A stretch of DNA of 53,762 bases, from NCBI GenBank assembly GCA_019429005.1, contig JAHYJR010000007.1, forward strand, positions 1 to 53,762, written 5' to 3'. Source of the stretch: Nanobdellati archaeon. GTDB lineage: Archaea; EX4484-52; GLR71. The notes beneath the pieces are model-generated. The model was not told the DNA's origin. It ran no database searches and saw nothing but the letters and a program-made list of their open reading frames with translations. Position numbers and translations under genes: made by a program. Shown in pieces: positions 25,091-33,871 of this stretch (position 1 is the first letter of the stretch; every line of letters begins with the position of its first letter).

Positions 25091-26575
25091 ATTTGCTTTA
25101 TTGCTGGTGTATACTTACTTGAAAAAAATGAAAAAAGACTTTCAAAAGTCCATCAATATATTGAAAATCTTATGACACTTTGCTGGAACAGAGCAAATGA
25201 TGAAGGTTCGGGTATTGGTTGGTATGATTTTGATAAAAATACCCTTGGACGTGAAGTAAAAGAAGGTCCGCTTGTATGGTCAAAAAGTTTTCATGAAAAT
25301 TATCCTGTAATGATATCACATGGCATATATTCTAATTCAGGCACAAAAAAAAATATCGAAGAAAAATTACACCCTTTATACAGTGAAAATGATAAACTTC
25401 TTTTTGCATTCAACGGTAACATACCAAACCATGAAAAACTCCGTAAATTAATGCCAGAATATACATTTAATATAGATGGCGATACAGAAACTCTTGCAAA
25501 CCTTCTTGAAAAAGCATATGAACAAAGTGGCGACATATTCAAATCAGTCAAACTTATGTATTCTGTAATTGATGGACCTTGTAACTTTGAAACAATACTT
25601 GATGATGGTAGTCTTGTAATTGGAAGAAGTCCAGATGGAAACAAACCACTCCACATGGCAAAAAATAGAAAAAGAAATGTATTTTCATTTGCATCTGAAA
25701 GTTCTGCATTACAACAATACTTCAGAGACGAAGATATATGCCCAGTTAAACCTGGAGAAGTTATTAAAATTACAAAAGGTATTATTGAATCAAAAATATA
25801 CCCAATAAAACCAATAAAAAGATGCCCTTTCGAATTCCCCTATTTCGCTAAACCTGATTCATATATAGATGGTATCAATGTAGGTTCTGCAAGACGTAAT
25901 ATTGGAAAAATACTAGCATTAAAAAATGATATCCCTACAGATGCTAAAACTGGTGCAGTACCTGATTCAGCAATTGAATTAGCACAAGGTTTTGCAGGTG
26001 GTATGCTAGAACAATGGATAAATAATTGTGAAACACTTAAAGAAGCAAAAGAAATAGCAAACAAGGGTATTCCACTTTATAACGTACTTATGAGAAACAG
26101 ATTTGGTGGTATAAAACGAACTTTTATGCAAAGCTCGGAAGAACTAAGAGACCATGCAATAAGAATCAAATTCAATCCAGTAAAAGAAAACATAACAGAT
26201 GAAGATATATATATTATAGATGACTCAATCGTGCGTGGAAGAACAATAAAGCAAATTGTTAGAGACATAAAACGTTATAATCCTAAAAAAGTACATATGC
26301 TGATTGGTTTTCCAGAGATAAAATATCCATGTCACATAGGTATTGATATGCAAACAAAGGAAGAACTGATTAGTGCAAACATGACACAACAAGAAATTAT
26401 AAATTATGCTAACCTTGATAGCCTTGAATTCGCAACAATGGAAGATATCTCAAAAGCGACAGGTTTTCCAATTGAAGAATTCTGTTTAGGTTGCACAGAA
26501 GGAATACAACCAATAACACCAACTATTGATATTGACCATATTGATCCTGATAATCTGTTTGAACAACTTTATTGA
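25091..26575 (+). CDS. purF: Amidophosphoribosyltransferase PurF, ATT start likely
   Basis: 494 aa. Transfers the glutamine amide to PRPP, the first step of purine synthesis. The glutaminase is an N-terminal-nucleophile enzyme whose Cys must become residue 1. Here TGC (25094) follows directly after ATT (25091), so ATT is the probable initiator; a TTG at 25082 would give a four-residue propeptide. The phosphoribosyl site is IYIIDDSIVRGRT. The four [4Fe-4S] ligand positions appear kept: CPFEF, PCHIG and the pair in FCLGCTEG. The usual GIRPL is GNKPL. The stop codon lies in a 67-bp tandem repeat. No other purine gene is in the window. Confidence 0.92.
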   Translation: MCFIAGVYLLEKNEKRLSKVHQYIENLMTLCWNRANDEGSGIGWYDFDKNTLGREVKEGPLVWSKSFHENYPVMISHGIYSNSGTKKNIEEKLHPLYSENDKLLFAFNGNIPNHEKLRKLMPEYTFNIDGDTETLANLLEKAYEQSGDIFKSVKLMYSVIDGPCNFETILDDGSLVIGRSPDGNKPLHMAKNRKRNVFSFASESSALQQYFRDEDICPVKPGEVIKITKGIIESKIYPIKPIKRCPFEFPYFAKPDSYIDGINVGSARRNIGKILALKNDIPTDAKTGAVPDSAIELAQGFAGGMLEQWINNCETLKEAKEIANKGIPLYNVLMRNRFGGIKRTFMQSSEELRDHAIRIKFNPVKENITDEDIYIIDDSIVRGRTIKQIVRDIKRYNPKKVHMLIGFPEIKYPCHIGIDMQTKEELISANMTQQEIINYANLDSLEFATMEDISKATGFPIEEFCLGCTEGIQPITPTIDIDHIDPDNLFEQLY

Positions 26576-26723
26576 ATATTATTTCATACGATTTTATTTA
26601 TGTTTATTCAGAGCTTACTTCTCATAAGAACAACTTTATTGAATATTATTTCATACGATTTTATTTATGTTTATTCAGAGCTTACTTCTCATAAGAACAA
26701 CTTTATTGAATATTATTTCATAC
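26561..26723. repeat. 67-bp tandem repeat anchored on the purF stop codon
   Basis: Units begin at 26561, 26628 and 26695 with GAACAACTTTATTGA; the last is partial (about 29 bp). The first unit contains the final PurF codons and the TGA, and the later copies are non-coding spacer before the convergent lysS. Confidence 0.95.
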
Positions 26724-26747
26724 TCAATTATTTCGTATTCAAACAAA

Positions 26748-28340
26748 TCATTTTATACTCTTTAATATTCCTAAAACTTTCTCTTTACCAATATTCTTAA
26801 TAAAACCTGTAAGTCTTGGACCTCGCTCTTTACCAATCAATACAAGATACACTGCCGTAAAAAACTCTTTTGTTGAAAGCTCTGTAGATACCATTATACT
26901 TTTAAACATCTCAAAAATCGCATCTTCAGTGTAATCTTTTTCAAGCAATTTTTCAGAAAGCATCTTAAGCGCACTTATCTGATTCTTTGATAACTTTGAA
27001 ATAACTTCAGCAGATACAGACTCATTTATCTTAATAATATACTGCTCTGGAGCATATTTAAAAAGCCACGTCTCAGCACAAGCAATCATGTTTTCAACTC
27101 GCATAACATCATAAAGCATAGGAGCCTTAACATCTGCAAGAATCAATTTTTTAGTTTTCTCTTTATCCTGAGTTGCTTGTAAAATATCGCATATTGTCCT
27201 AAATGCAGGCTGTATTGGAAGCTTTTTTGGTATGATGCCTGGAATAGAAAATCTATATATACGCTTCATCTGATTCAATTTCTTGGCATTCTCCTCATCC
27301 TCTATAAAATAAGATCGCTCAACATTATAGAAATCCTCATATATCTTAAAGACCTCATCATCAAAAGCAATAGCAAATTCCTTATTAGGTTTTGTGCCCA
27401 CAAAAAGAAATCTTGTAATCTCTGGAAGATAGACACCCAACACATCAGTCACAGATATAACATTACCTGTTGACCCTGCCATCTTTCCGCCGACACCTTT
27501 AAGGATTATGAAATCATACATTTTATATATCGGAGGCTCTTTTTGAAAAATATGTTTAACAACAACTTTTGCAGTATCCCTAGAACCGCCCGCACTTGAA
27601 TGCTCTTTACCTCCTGGCTCAAAATCAACATTTTCAAAATCCCATCTCATAGGCCAATCAATTCTCCAAGGCGGTTTTACAATACCAACTTTCCTAAAAT
27701 CAATAGTATTTTTGAATCCGCATTCACAAGAATATTTGATTGAATATTCCTCATCATATTTCTCAACCTTGGTTGAATCTTTACCACATTTCTCACAATA
27801 AACTTCAAGAGGAATCCAATCTTCTGAATGTGCTTCTTTTCTAAATTTATCCAGAATCTTTCTAATTCTAGCTCGTGCTTTAAGTGCAGTTCTTATTGAT
27901 TCAGCATACATGCAAGCCTTAAAATTCTCATTCTGTCTTATAAATGTTGGATGTATATCAAGAACTTTAATAGATTCTTCAAGTTCTTTTTCAAAATGTT
28001 CAGCATAAGATTTATGACAACCAAACGGATCTATTGTAGAAGATACTGGAAGCCCTATACATTCTTTAAGCTTATCTTTTTCAGGCAGATTTCCAGGAAC
28101 TTTTCTAAACCGGTCATAATCATCCCAGGAATATATGAACTTAACATTTTTTCCTCTATCAGCAAGCGCTTTAACAACAAGATCTGTAGTAATTATCTCT
28201 CTAAAGTTTCCAATATGAACTGTTCCAGACGGAGTTATACCTGATGCACAAACGTACTCTTTTTTATCGCCTTTTTCTTGTATTACCTGCTCTGCAATTT
28301 GATCTGCCCAATGAATCAATTGTATATCCTTATCTGTCAT
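26748..28340 (-). CDS. lysS: Lysyl-tRNA synthetase, class I
   Basis: 530 aa class I LysRS, the type used by most archaea and some bacteria in place of the class II enzyme. HIGH motif is HIGN (42-45) in ITPSGTVHIGNF. KMSKS equivalent is KMAGSTG. The zinc-binding insert has C-x2-C and C-x-C (CEKCGK...YSCECGF). The conserved GGKEHSSAGGSRDT segment is diagnostic. The C-terminal helical anticodon domain is complete. ATG at 28340 has CAGGTGATATT upstream. The cognate tRNA-Lys(UUU) is 3 kb away. Confidence 0.97.
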   Translation of the reverse strand: MTDKDIQLIHWADQIAEQVIQEKGDKKEYVCASGITPSGTVHIGNFREIITTDLVVKALADRGKNVKFIYSWDDYDRFRKVPGNLPEKDKLKECIGLPVSSTIDPFGCHKSYAEHFEKELEESIKVLDIHPTFIRQNENFKACMYAESIRTALKARARIRKILDKFRKEAHSEDWIPLEVYCEKCGKDSTKVEKYDEEYSIKYSCECGFKNTIDFRKVGIVKPPWRIDWPMRWDFENVDFEPGGKEHSSAGGSRDTAKVVVKHIFQKEPPIYKMYDFIILKGVGGKMAGSTGNVISVTDVLGVYLPEITRFLFVGTKPNKEFAIAFDDEVFKIYEDFYNVERSYFIEDEENAKKLNQMKRIYRFSIPGIIPKKLPIQPAFRTICDILQATQDKEKTKKLILADVKAPMLYDVMRVENMIACAETWLFKYAPEQYIIKINESVSAEVISKLSKNQISALKMLSEKLLEKDYTEDAIFEMFKSIMVSTELSTKEFFTAVYLVLIGKERGPRLTGFIKNIGKEKVLGILKSIK

Positions 28341-28530
28341 AATATCACCTGAAACTTAAGTGTAATAGAAATAATAACCATAAAATTATAAAAGGATTAT
28401 TATTTTACCTTTTATTTTAACTTACCAACCAATATACTATTTATTTAATATAAAAAATATTTAATAAAATCATTAAATAATAATCAATTTTTTCATCAGA
28501 ACAAATCTATTTTTAATATTTCACACCCTA

Positions 28531-28629
28531 TATATTATATAATAAAATTATGTATATTATTATAATACAACAACTTGAAAAAATAGTATATTATTAATAT
28601 ATTATATAATAAAATTATGTATATTATAG
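28531..28629. repeat. Partial 67-bp-period duplication in a divergent intergenic region
   Basis: TATATTATATAATAAAATTA and the following bases through GTATATTAT occur at 28531 and again at 28598, 67 bp apart, giving about 1.5 copies. The surrounding 343-bp gap (28341-28683) is nearly pure A+T, contains the divergent promoters of lysS and the next gene, and shows no other gene. Confidence 0.75.
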
Positions 28630-28683
28630 TCTATTTAGGGCATATTATGGTTATTATTAAAATAAAGTATTTAATTGATTTAA

Positions 28684-29751
28684 ATGACGTTACGACTTTC
28701 AGAGGAATTAAGTTATGAACAACATCGTCGACGTATGGAATATTTTTATTACAGAAAACAACTAGATTTGATAATATTACAATTTACACTATTAGATTCA
28801 TATAATAATTTCAAGAAAGCTAAATGTCCATATCCTTTTGTTGATATTAAATCATTAGAACATACATTTTCCTACGACGATAGTATAGATGTAGAATATG
28901 AACATCAAAACTCAGCATTAATTCTATTTTATGAAGACAAAATAGATCCTAAATATGAACGACATTTTAGATTTAATTCGAAAAACCGTGTTATGCAAGA
29001 AAATTTTTATCCGTTGCTTGTTGTTGATAATTATAATCCAGAACATCAAAAAATGGAACATCCTGAATTTGAAAACTTTTTTAAAAAATTCCTTTATGTA
29101 GATAGTGCAATATTGATACAAGAAAATGAAGAAAAACATTATTCAATGACAAATTTCCATATGCGAATTGACAAAAGTTATTACGAATGCACAGAACAGT
29201 TTGCAGTATTTTTACGATATGTATCTAGAAATCTTCAAGAATTAAATCCCGAACTTAAAGAAAATATGCAAGCTAAAATTGCACAATATTATGGCTTTAA
29301 TTATTACAGAACATCAAATAGACGTCAAGCTGCAATAGTTGCAGCATCAACTATAAATACAGACTTAGATTTTATAGGAACTGTATATGTTTCCAGTTCT
29401 TCAGAACGTACACTTACAAAAATATCTGAAAAAGGTGTTTCTAAATACATTTTACTTAGACTAACCCCTGAAGAAATCGAAGAACTTAACATAATAATAG
29501 GCACTAATGGAAATCTAAATGATTATATAATTGAAATGGAACAAGATTCAGCTATCGTAATCCTCCAAGTTATCTATGTACCAACAACACATTCTAAACC
29601 ACCTGAAGACGACAAACTTAGAGAATTCTCTGCTAAAAACTCATGGATCAAAGTTGAAAAACAATTAATTATACCTCGTCTAGATAAAAAAAATGTAGCA
29701 CCTATAAAAATCAAAAAACTTTATGGTTGTAAGATCAAAGCTGATAATTAG
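28684..29751 (+). CDS. Hypothetical protein (355 aa)
   Basis: Not recognised. The N-terminus is basic and aromatic (EQHRRRMEYFYYRKQLD). The middle (90-190) is rich in His/Tyr/Phe and acidic residues, and the C-terminal third has regular strands (AIVILQVIYVPTT) and ends basic. No membrane segment, Cys cluster or nucleotide-binding motif. The ATG at 28684 lacks a ribosome-binding box. Several His and Asp/Glu could bind metal, but no known arrangement was identified. Confidence 0.6.
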   Translation: MTLRLSEELSYEQHRRRMEYFYYRKQLDLIILQFTLLDSYNNFKKAKCPYPFVDIKSLEHTFSYDDSIDVEYEHQNSALILFYEDKIDPKYERHFRFNSKNRVMQENFYPLLVVDNYNPEHQKMEHPEFENFFKKFLYVDSAILIQENEEKHYSMTNFHMRIDKSYYECTEQFAVFLRYVSRNLQELNPELKENMQAKIAQYYGFNYYRTSNRRQAAIVAASTINTDLDFIGTVYVSSSSERTLTKISEKGVSKYILLRLTPEEIEELNIIIGTNGNLNDYIIEMEQDSAIVILQVIYVPTTHSKPPEDDKLREFSAKNSWIKVEKQLIIPRLDKKNVAPIKIKKLYGCKIKADN

Positions 29752-29850
29752 CAATTAATTTCAAATACTTAATCTCTACAATTAATTAAACATTTTTATC
29801 AAGTTAAAACATTTAATCCCTATAAAAATCTAAGCTTATAATATATAAAC

Positions 29851-31422
29851 ATGATTTCAAAAACTGGCAAAGATTTTGACATAATCCTAATTACTGCAGA
29901 ATATTATGATGACCATCCTTTAAGCCCAGCTGGAGTTATTGCAAAAATCCTTGATGCTAAAGGTTACAATGTAGGTATCATTGAGGCACCAGATTGGAAA
30001 AAAGATGATGATTTCTTAAAACTAGGAACACCAAAACTCTGCTTCTGTGTAACATCAGGTTCAATTGACAGCATGCTTAACAATTATACACCACTTAAAA
30101 GACAACGATCTGAAGACCCACATGCAAAAATGAACCTTATGCCAGATAGAACATTGATTGTATACTGTAACAAAATAAAACGATTATTTAAAAGAAAACC
30201 TATTGTTTTAGGTGGAATCGAAGCTTCCTTAAGACGTTTTGCGCATTATGATTACTGGGATAATTCTGTTCGCTCAAACATACTTGCAGACACACGAGCC
30301 GATATATTAATCTATGGAAACGGTGAAATCCAGTCACTTGAGATTGCAGAACGCCTCAAAAATGGTAAAGACCTGTTCGGTATTGAAGGCACATCAGTCT
30401 TGTCAAAAGAATTGCCTAAAGATTTCAAAATATTACCATCAACTGAAGATGTGAAAACAGATAAAATAAAATTCATTGAAATGCAAAACATGTTCTCAAA
30501 CAATGAAAATCTAGCACAACCACATGAAACACGTTTTGTATTACAATTCAAATATCCTAAATATACAAGCGAATTTCTTGACTGGATCTATTCTCTTGAT
30601 TACTCAAGAAATTTAAACGAAAAATCATTTCTAAAACTTGCACAATTTTCAGTTGTAACGCATAGAGGTTGCATTGGTGAATGCAGTTTCTGTGCAATAA
30701 CATTTCATCAGGGAAACAAAATTATATCACGTTCAAAAGAAAGCATAATAAAAGAGATTGAAAAGATTTCAAAACATCCAAAGTTCAAAGGTTACATAGA
30801 TGACCTTGGTGGACCTTCTGCAAACATGTACGGCATGGATTGTAATACACCATGCAAAAATAGCTGTATAGGTTGCAAAAAACTAAACTTAACCCACAAC
30901 AGAATCATAAATCTTCTGCAATCTGTACGTAAGATAAAAAATGTCAAGAAAGTCTTTATCCGAAGTGGCATAAGATATGACCTTGCAAATGAAAGCGATA
31001 AGTACATTGAAGAGGTCTCAAAATATCATGTGTCTGGTTACTTAAAAATTGCACCTGAACATTTTTCTGATGACGTTCTTGAACTTATGAACAAACCAAA
31101 AGATAAATTAGATCAATTCAAAACCAAATTTGAAGAAATGAATAAAAATTCTAAACAAACACTAAAATATTATTTCATGGTAGCTCATCCAGGCGATGAG
31201 ATCGATAAATGTAACGACTTAGGTTTAAAACTTAAAGACCAAGATAATGTAGAATCAATACAAATATTCACACCAACCCCAATGACAACATCAACCTGCA
31301 TGTACTGGACTGGAATGAACCCAAAAACTCTTGAAAAAGTGCATGTTCCATATACTTACAACGAAAAGAAGAAACTTAAGAATGAGGTATTTAAGCATTT
31401 GAAAGTGTATTATAGGAAGTAA
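29851..31422 (+). CDS. YgiQ-family (UPF0313) radical SAM protein
   Basis: 523 aa. The N-terminal domain (10-180) resembles the family-specific cobalamin-like domain, with VLGGIEASLRRFAHYDYW. The radical SAM cluster motif C-x3-C-x2-C is in RGCIGECSFCAI. A second Cys-rich patch (about 330-346, CNTPCKNSCIGC) and the conserved C-terminus (IQIFTPTPMTTSTCMYWTG) match YgiQ closely. The reaction is unknown in the family as far as I know. It ends 27 bp before the convergent tRNA-Lys gene. Confidence 0.93.
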   Translation: MISKTGKDFDIILITAEYYDDHPLSPAGVIAKILDAKGYNVGIIEAPDWKKDDDFLKLGTPKLCFCVTSGSIDSMLNNYTPLKRQRSEDPHAKMNLMPDRTLIVYCNKIKRLFKRKPIVLGGIEASLRRFAHYDYWDNSVRSNILADTRADILIYGNGEIQSLEIAERLKNGKDLFGIEGTSVLSKELPKDFKILPSTEDVKTDKIKFIEMQNMFSNNENLAQPHETRFVLQFKYPKYTSEFLDWIYSLDYSRNLNEKSFLKLAQFSVVTHRGCIGECSFCAITFHQGNKIISRSKESIIKEIEKISKHPKFKGYIDDLGGPSANMYGMDCNTPCKNSCIGCKKLNLTHNRIINLLQSVRKIKNVKKVFIRSGIRYDLANESDKYIEEVSKYHVSGYLKIAPEHFSDDVLELMNKPKDKLDQFKTKFEEMNKNSKQTLKYYFMVAHPGDEIDKCNDLGLKLKDQDNVESIQIFTPTPMTTSTCMYWTGMNPKTLEKVHVPYTYNEKKKLKNEVFKHLKVYYRK

Positions 31423-31448
31423 TTCTAAAACAAAAAAATAAAAATTAG

Positions 31449-31523
31449 TGAGCCCGAAGGGATTCGAACCCTCGACACCCGGATTAAAAGTCCGGTGCTC
31501 TAGCCAGACTGAGCTACGAGCCC
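31449..31523 (-). tRNA. tRNA-Lys (UUU)
   Basis: A 75-nt cloverleaf. Acceptor GGGCUCG pairs with CGGGCUC (two G-U pairs), the anticodon stem is CCGGA/UCCGG around loop CUUUUAA (anticodon UUU), the T arm is GAGGG-UUCGAAU-CCCUU, and the discriminator is A. The 3' CCA is not encoded (ACT follows). T runs downstream can terminate it. No intron. Confidence 0.97.
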
Positions 31524-31604
31524 ATAATTTTAAAAACAAACTACAGTTACTATATTTACTTATAATTTAATTAAACTAAAGCTTTAAATAGATTTTGGAT
31601 ATTC

Positions 31605-31904
31605 TTAAAAAGGCATATTGTAACTAGATGGTTTACTAAGAGCTAAATAAGCCAAAGGCGTCTCTTTCTCAAAAAGATATCCATACACTTTAGATCCTCT
31701 CATTCCAACATATGTCAATGCCTGAGGAATAAATAATGCCGGAACACACCAAAATAGAGATTCACCAACAATTGAAGCAATAAGTAATGTACCATAACCA
31801 GAAAGAAACGAAACAGGTCCCTCTACAACATAAAAAAAAGTTTCTTGAAATGAAGGTTTCAAAAAGTCCTTAACTTCAGATAAAGATGTACTTTTAGCAT
31901 CCAT
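31605..31904 (-). CDS. Small membrane protein (99 aa)
   Basis: Not recognised. Two or three hydrophobic segments (FLSGYGTLLIASIVG, SLFWCVPALFIPQALTYVG) follow a polar N-terminus, so it is probably an integral membrane protein. ATG at 31904. It lies alone between tRNA-Lys and the PUA gene, on the same strand as both. Confidence 0.55.
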   Translation of the reverse strand: MDAKSTSLSEVKDFLKPSFQETFFYVVEGPVSFLSGYGTLLIASIVGESLFWCVPALFIPQALTYVGMRGSKVYGYLFEKETPLAYLALSKPSSYNMPF

Positions 31905-31962
31905 ATAAACTTAAGATAAATCTTTCATACAACTACTATATAATGAAAATTTTATAAACCTT

Positions 31963-32424
31963 TCAACCAAGAGCCCAAATCAAATCTCCAGCAAAATGCA
32001 GGTTCCGAACAACTTTACCAGACTTTAAAGCCATAAGTTCAAAAGAATCCAAAAGAGCAAGCCCAACTGCAAGAGGCACCTTATTTTTCTCATCAATTAT
32101 AACAATAAAATCTCCAGATTTAACATCTTCAGACACAGAAACAATTCCAGGACGCATAATATCTGCACCCTTTGTAACAAACGGAATAGCACCCATATCA
32201 ATAGTTACAGTCTTAAAAGAAATATCTAAATTAGCTCTAACAACTTTAAGCGTCGGATAATACTTACCTTCAAACAAAAAAGCTTTAGGTTTACCATCAA
32301 CAAAAAGCACATCATTATCTAATTCCAAACGACCTTTTACATCAACAATACCCAAAAAACCCATAGCCTCAAAATCAGAAACAATAGATTTCTTATCCCT
32401 TTTACTTATCTGCTTCAAGACCAT
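31963..32424 (-). CDS. PUA-domain RNA-binding protein (MCT-1/Tma20-like)
   Basis: 153 aa. The C-terminal PUA domain (about 75-150) shows the MCT-1-type signature DMGAIPFVTKGADIMRPGIV. The N-terminal half resembles the pre-PUA domain of MCT-1/Tma20 and archaeal homologues. These proteins act in translation initiation or ribosome recycling in eukaryotes; the archaeal role is less clear. It follows the HIT gene by 9 bp with AAGTGTTTAT as ribosome-binding box, so it is the third gene of a DUF2283-HIT-PUA operon. Confidence 0.85.
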   Translation of the reverse strand: MVLKQISKRDKKSIVSDFEAMGFLGIVDVKGRLELDNDVLFVDGKPKAFLFEGKYYPTLKVVRANLDISFKTVTIDMGAIPFVTKGADIMRPGIVSVSEDVKSGDFIVIIDEKNKVPLAVGLALLDSFELMALKSGKVVRNLHFAGDLIWALG

Positions 32425-32433
32425 ATAAACACT

Positions 32434-33072
32434 TTAATCAAAATAAAATTTTGCAGGCGACACAGTAGGTTGTGCTAGAGGCGGTGCAACTGATGCAACC
32501 GAAAGATCACTAAATATCTTATCAAGAACAAACGGTGGCACTTTCTGAGACTGTAATATGCTCATGATAGGAAGATCAACAGCATCACTTGAATACGTCG
32601 GTAATATATGAAGTGCAAAATGCGGCATAGCCTGACCAGAACTAAAACCACAAGATGTTACAACCGAATACCCTGTAGCTTTAAGTTTAGAGTTAAGCCT
32701 TGAAATCAACTCAAACTGAACCTTACCAAGATTTGACGCCTCAGATGCATTAAGCTCATGATACATTGCAACGTGTCTCTTTGTCACAACAACGATATGA
32801 CCTGAAGTCTTTGGCTGAATATCAAAAAATGCAGCAAACTCATTATCCTCATATATCATCTTTGAAGGTATCTCCTTTTTTGCAATCTTACAAAAAATAC
32901 ATTCAGGTGCAGGGGGTAGACCTTGTGCAACAGGAGCCATACCTTGCATAACAGGTGTAGCCATTTCCAATGCATTGGGTGGCAACCCTATCTTTTGAAG
33001 TACTTGTGCTCTCTGCTCAGGAGGCATATTCTGTAATTGAGTTATTTGTTCTGGAGTTAATTGTGGTGCCAT
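32434..33072 (-). CDS. HIT-family protein with altered catalytic triad
   Basis: 212 aa. A Gln/Pro-rich N-terminal extension (1-57) precedes a HIT domain: CIFCKI zinc/structural start (58-63), the IYEDNEFAAFFDIQPKTSGH core, and the triad region PHFALHILP (150-158). The family motif is H-x-H-x-H with the central His as nucleophile in nucleotide hydrolysis. Here H151 and H155 are kept but the central position is Ala153 (codon GCA). The protein may bind but not hydrolyse nucleotides. ATG at 33072 is 6 nt after the upstream small gene, whose end supplies GTGAT as ribosome-binding box. Confidence 0.88.
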   Translation of the reverse strand: MAPQLTPEQITQLQNMPPEQRAQVLQKIGLPPNALEMATPVMQGMAPVAQGLPPAPECIFCKIAKKEIPSKMIYEDNEFAAFFDIQPKTSGHIVVVTKRHVAMYHELNASEASNLGKVQFELISRLNSKLKATGYSVVTSCGFSSGQAMPHFALHILPTYSSDAVDLPIMSILQSQKVPPFVLDKIFSDLSVASVAPPLAQPTVSPAKFYFD

Positions 33073-33078
33073 AATTTA

Positions 33079-33249
33079 TCACATATCTTGCATAATATCT
33101 AAAATCTTAATATGAAGTATCTCGCCTTTACTGTTTCGTGTAATAAATACATTGGATGCAACCTTCTCAATCTTAGCATCTTTAACTTCTTTCAAACTAA
33201 CATTAAGAATATCTTTCTCACAATCCCACTTAATCTTTGCGAAAACCAT
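33079..33249 (-). CDS. DUF2283-like small protein (56 aa)
   Basis: The pattern I-K-W-D-x-E-K-D-I-L-N-V at the start and GEILHIKILDIMQ at the end fits the small beta-rich DUF2283 family, which often appears in toxin-antitoxin-like or stand-alone contexts and has no known biochemical role. ATG at 33249. It is the first gene of the DUF2283-HIT-PUA operon. Family assignment is by pattern only. Confidence 0.6.
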   Translation of the reverse strand: MVFAKIKWDCEKDILNVSLKEVKDAKIEKVASNVFITRNSKGEILHIKILDIMQDM

Positions 33250-33435
33250 CAACATCAACTGTTTTAATATATATTATATATATTTTAAATTATTTAGTAT
33301 ATATAATAATCAGATATTATAAAAATAAAAACACTAAATATATAATAAAAACTAGAATAATATCAAAAAGAGACCACAATAAATATAAAACTTGTTTATC
33401 GAAAATATGATTACATTAAAAAAAACGTAAATAAT

Positions 33436-33513
33436 GGACTGGTGGCCCAGACTGGCTATGGCGCATGGCTGATAACCATGAGATCGTGAGTTCGAATCTC
33501 ATCCAGTCCACCA
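33436..33513 (+). tRNA. tRNA-Ile (GAU), CCA encoded
   Basis: Acceptor GGACUGG/CCAGUCC pairs perfectly. The anticodon stem is CAUGG/CCAUG with loop CUGAUAA (anticodon GAU), the T arm is GUGAG-UUCGAAU-CUCAU, and the discriminator is A510. The next three bases are CCA (33511-33513), so the mature 3' end seems encoded, unlike tRNA-Lys. The D stem is short (3 bp). No intron. Confidence 0.97.
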
Positions 33514-33532
33514 TTATTTTTAAATGATACTT

Positions 33533-33871
33533 ATGAACCCTTTAAACACCCCTATAAAAACAATTGACGCTAAAACACATAATAAATATAATCTTGTTCT
33601 TGATACAAAAAGTTTTTTTGTCATAAAATTAGATAATGAAAACAAAAAAATACAAATAACCTATTATAAACCCATAATAGAAAACAATGGTAAGATTATC
33701 AAAGGCACACCGCAATTTATAATCTCAGGAGAAAACGGTCGAGATCTTTACAGAGACATAATAGACCAAAACCTAATATCACAAAAAGATCATGCTGCCT
33801 ATCTAGGATATGAAATAGCAAGAGTAGAAAACGCATTAAAAAACAATACTAAATACATACAAGATAACTAA
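33533..33871 (+). CDS. DUF4346-type protein
   Basis: 112 aa. The C-terminal block DHAAYLGYEIARVENALK followed by YIQD matches the domain often attached to archaeal dihydropteroate-synthase-related proteins (DUF4346). The central ISGENGRDLYRDIIDQNLIS is also typical. Here the domain stands alone. A role near pterin cofactors is only suggested by that association. ATG at 33533 preferred; ATG 33524 is in frame. It starts 20 bp after tRNA-Ile and overlaps the convergent GINS gene by 4 bp. Confidence 0.6.
   Translation: MNPLNTPIKTIDAKTHNKYNLVLDTKSFFVIKLDNENKKIQITYYKPIIENNGKIIKGTPQFIISGENGRDLYRDIIDQNLISQKDHAAYLGYEIARVENALKNNTKYIQDN

Noticed and set aside
31291-31539. Minus-strand ORF reading through tRNA-Lys
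   Set aside because: It overlaps a perfect tRNA cloverleaf and the 3' end of the YgiQ gene; translated tRNA sequence is a known false gene.
33436-33871. Integrated element at tRNA-Ile
   Set aside because: No integrase and no second copy of the tRNA 3' end was found nearby; downstream genes are ordinary archaeal genes.
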